From assembly GCA_024689285.1 (NCBI GenBank), contig JAILDR010000048.1, positions 1 through 6,572 of the forward strand: a stretch of 6,572 bases of DNA. Direction: 5' to 3'. This DNA is from Bacteroidales bacterium. GTDB lineage: Bacteria; Bacteroidota; Bacteroidia; Bacteroidales; F082. Below, one piece after another: positions 5,907 to 6,572 of this stretch; the stretch's first letter is position 1, and each line of letters starts with the position of its first letter. The notes below the pieces were generated by a model that had not been told where the DNA came from, did no database searches, and worked only from the letters and a program-made list of their open reading frames with translations. Position numbers and translations under genes: made by a program.

Positions 5907-6572
5907 TCACTCCTTCAAACTCTGCCTTGCGTATGGCACCAAATCCTGCGAGGCGAACTCACCCTTCAGATACTTGTAATAACCGGCTACGGCAACCATC
6001 GCTGCATTGTCGGTGGAGTAAGAGAGACGCGGGATGAAGACTTTCCAATGATACTTTTCACCCATAGCGAGCATGGCATCGTGCAGGCCGCTGTTGGCAC
6101 TCACGCCACCGGCGATGGCGACGGTCTTGATGCCCGTTTGCTTGCTGGCCTTCACCAGCTTGTTCATCAGAATGTCGATGATGGTCTTCTGCACTGAGGC
6201 GCAAAGGTCGGCCTTGTTCTCCTCGATGAAGTTCGGGTTGAGTTTCAGATTATCGCGGACGGTATACAAAATGCTGGTCTTCAAACCGCTGAAGCTGTAG
6301 TCCAGACCGGGAATCTGAGGCTTGGCGAAGCTGAAGGCATCGGGATTGCCCTGCTTGGCTAATTTGTCGATGACGGGACCGCCAGGGTAGGGCAGACCCA
6401 ATATCTTGGCCGTCTTGTCGAAGGCCTCGCCCGCGGCATCATCGATGGTCTTGCCGATGACTTCCATGTCGAAATAGTCCTTCACAACCACGATTTGCGT
6501 GTGGCCACCCGATACCGTCAAGCACAAAAATGGGAAGTCAGGCACCTCAGTATGGGTCTCATCGGTGGCGAA
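5907..6572 (-). CDS. tsaD: tRNA N6-adenosine threonylcarbamoyltransferase TsaD, N-terminus cut by window edge
   Basis: TsaD transfers the threonylcarbamoyl group from TC-AMP to A37 of ANN-decoding tRNAs, making t6A, with TsaB and TsaE in the cytoplasm. The frame is open to base 6572; the GTG at 6545 is an internal Val, not the start. 221 residues are visible of about 340 usual for the family, so roughly the first 120 are missing, including the HxxxH metal-binding motif expected just beyond the edge. Visible signatures: VSGGHTQIV (from about 6515), GEAFDKTAKILGLPYPGGP (from about 6431), SFSGLKTSILY, AIAGGVSANSGL (from about 6122) and the STDNAAM motif, whose Asp (6009-6011) is the C-terminal metal ligand. 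All expected conserved residues in this part are present, so the gene looks functional. It ends with TGA at 5907-5909, convergent to the surface-protein operon and functionally unrelated to it. Confidence 0.97.
   Translation of the reverse strand, partial: FATDETHTEVPDFPFLCLTVSGGHTQIVVVKDYFDMEVIGKTIDDAAGEAFDKTAKILGLPYPGGPVIDKLAKQGNPDAFSFAKPQIPGLDYSFSGLKTSILYTVRDNLKLNPNFIEENKADLCASVQKTIIDILMNKLVKASKQTGIKTVAIAGGVSANSGLHDAMLAMGEKYHWKVFIPRLSYSTDNAAMVAVAGYYKYLKGEFASQDLVPYARQSLKE

Noticed and set aside
5771..6037. Plus-strand open frame spanning the terminators and the end of tsaD
   Set aside because: It runs through a strong terminator and antisense to tsaD, and its translation shows no known family or export signal.
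1..6572. Defence island, CRISPR array, transposase or prophage genes
   Set aside because: No direct-repeat array, transposase or integrase motif, nuclease or phage structural signature was found on either strand.

Overview
The window looks like a Bacteroidota chromosome, most likely order Bacteroidales (Prevotella-like or an uncultured relative). Four signs support this: two proteins ending in type IX secretion (T9SS) type A sorting domains; signal peptides whose predicted cleavage leaves an N-terminal Gln; start codons preceded by A-rich sequence rather than a Shine-Dalgarno motif; and a TsaD close to the Bacteroidales form. The genus cannot be fixed from this sequence alone.

Layout. Bases 2-3550 (+) hold the 3' part of a very large surface or secreted protein gene whose start lies left of the window. 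Twelve bases later, 3563-5446 (+) encodes a complete 627-residue T9SS cargo protein. Eleven bases after that, 5458-5757 (+) encodes a 99-residue exported protein with a Pro-Val-Gly-Ser-Gly / hydrophobic / basic tail. A strong intrinsic terminator (5774-5816) closes this apparent three-gene transcription unit. Convergent to it, 5907-6572 (-) is the C-terminal two thirds of tsaD, the tRNA t6A synthesis enzyme, cut by the right edge. The ~150-base convergent gap holds a terminator for each side, with four interleaved inverted half-sites.

How the genes may work together. The two large proteins share a domain with an 'AF..(G/E)ECRGS' motif, at the C-terminal side of the first and the N-terminus of the second. 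Both should cross the outer membrane through the T9SS and be attached to the surface or released. The small third protein would sit in the cell envelope. The spacing suggests co-expression, but no catalytic domain is recognisable in any of the three, so their job (adhesion, matrix, binding) is unknown. tsaD is an unrelated housekeeping neighbour.

The most notable features are a sharp AT-rich segment (about 300-1650) inside the otherwise GC-richer first gene, suggesting a mosaic surface-protein allele; the domain shared by adjacent genes, with a possible third partial copy at the left edge; a Gly/Ala-rich segment inside an otherwise beta-rich protein; and the small tail-anchored protein next to T9SS cargo. 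No RNA gene, CRISPR array, insertion sequence or known defence system is visible.
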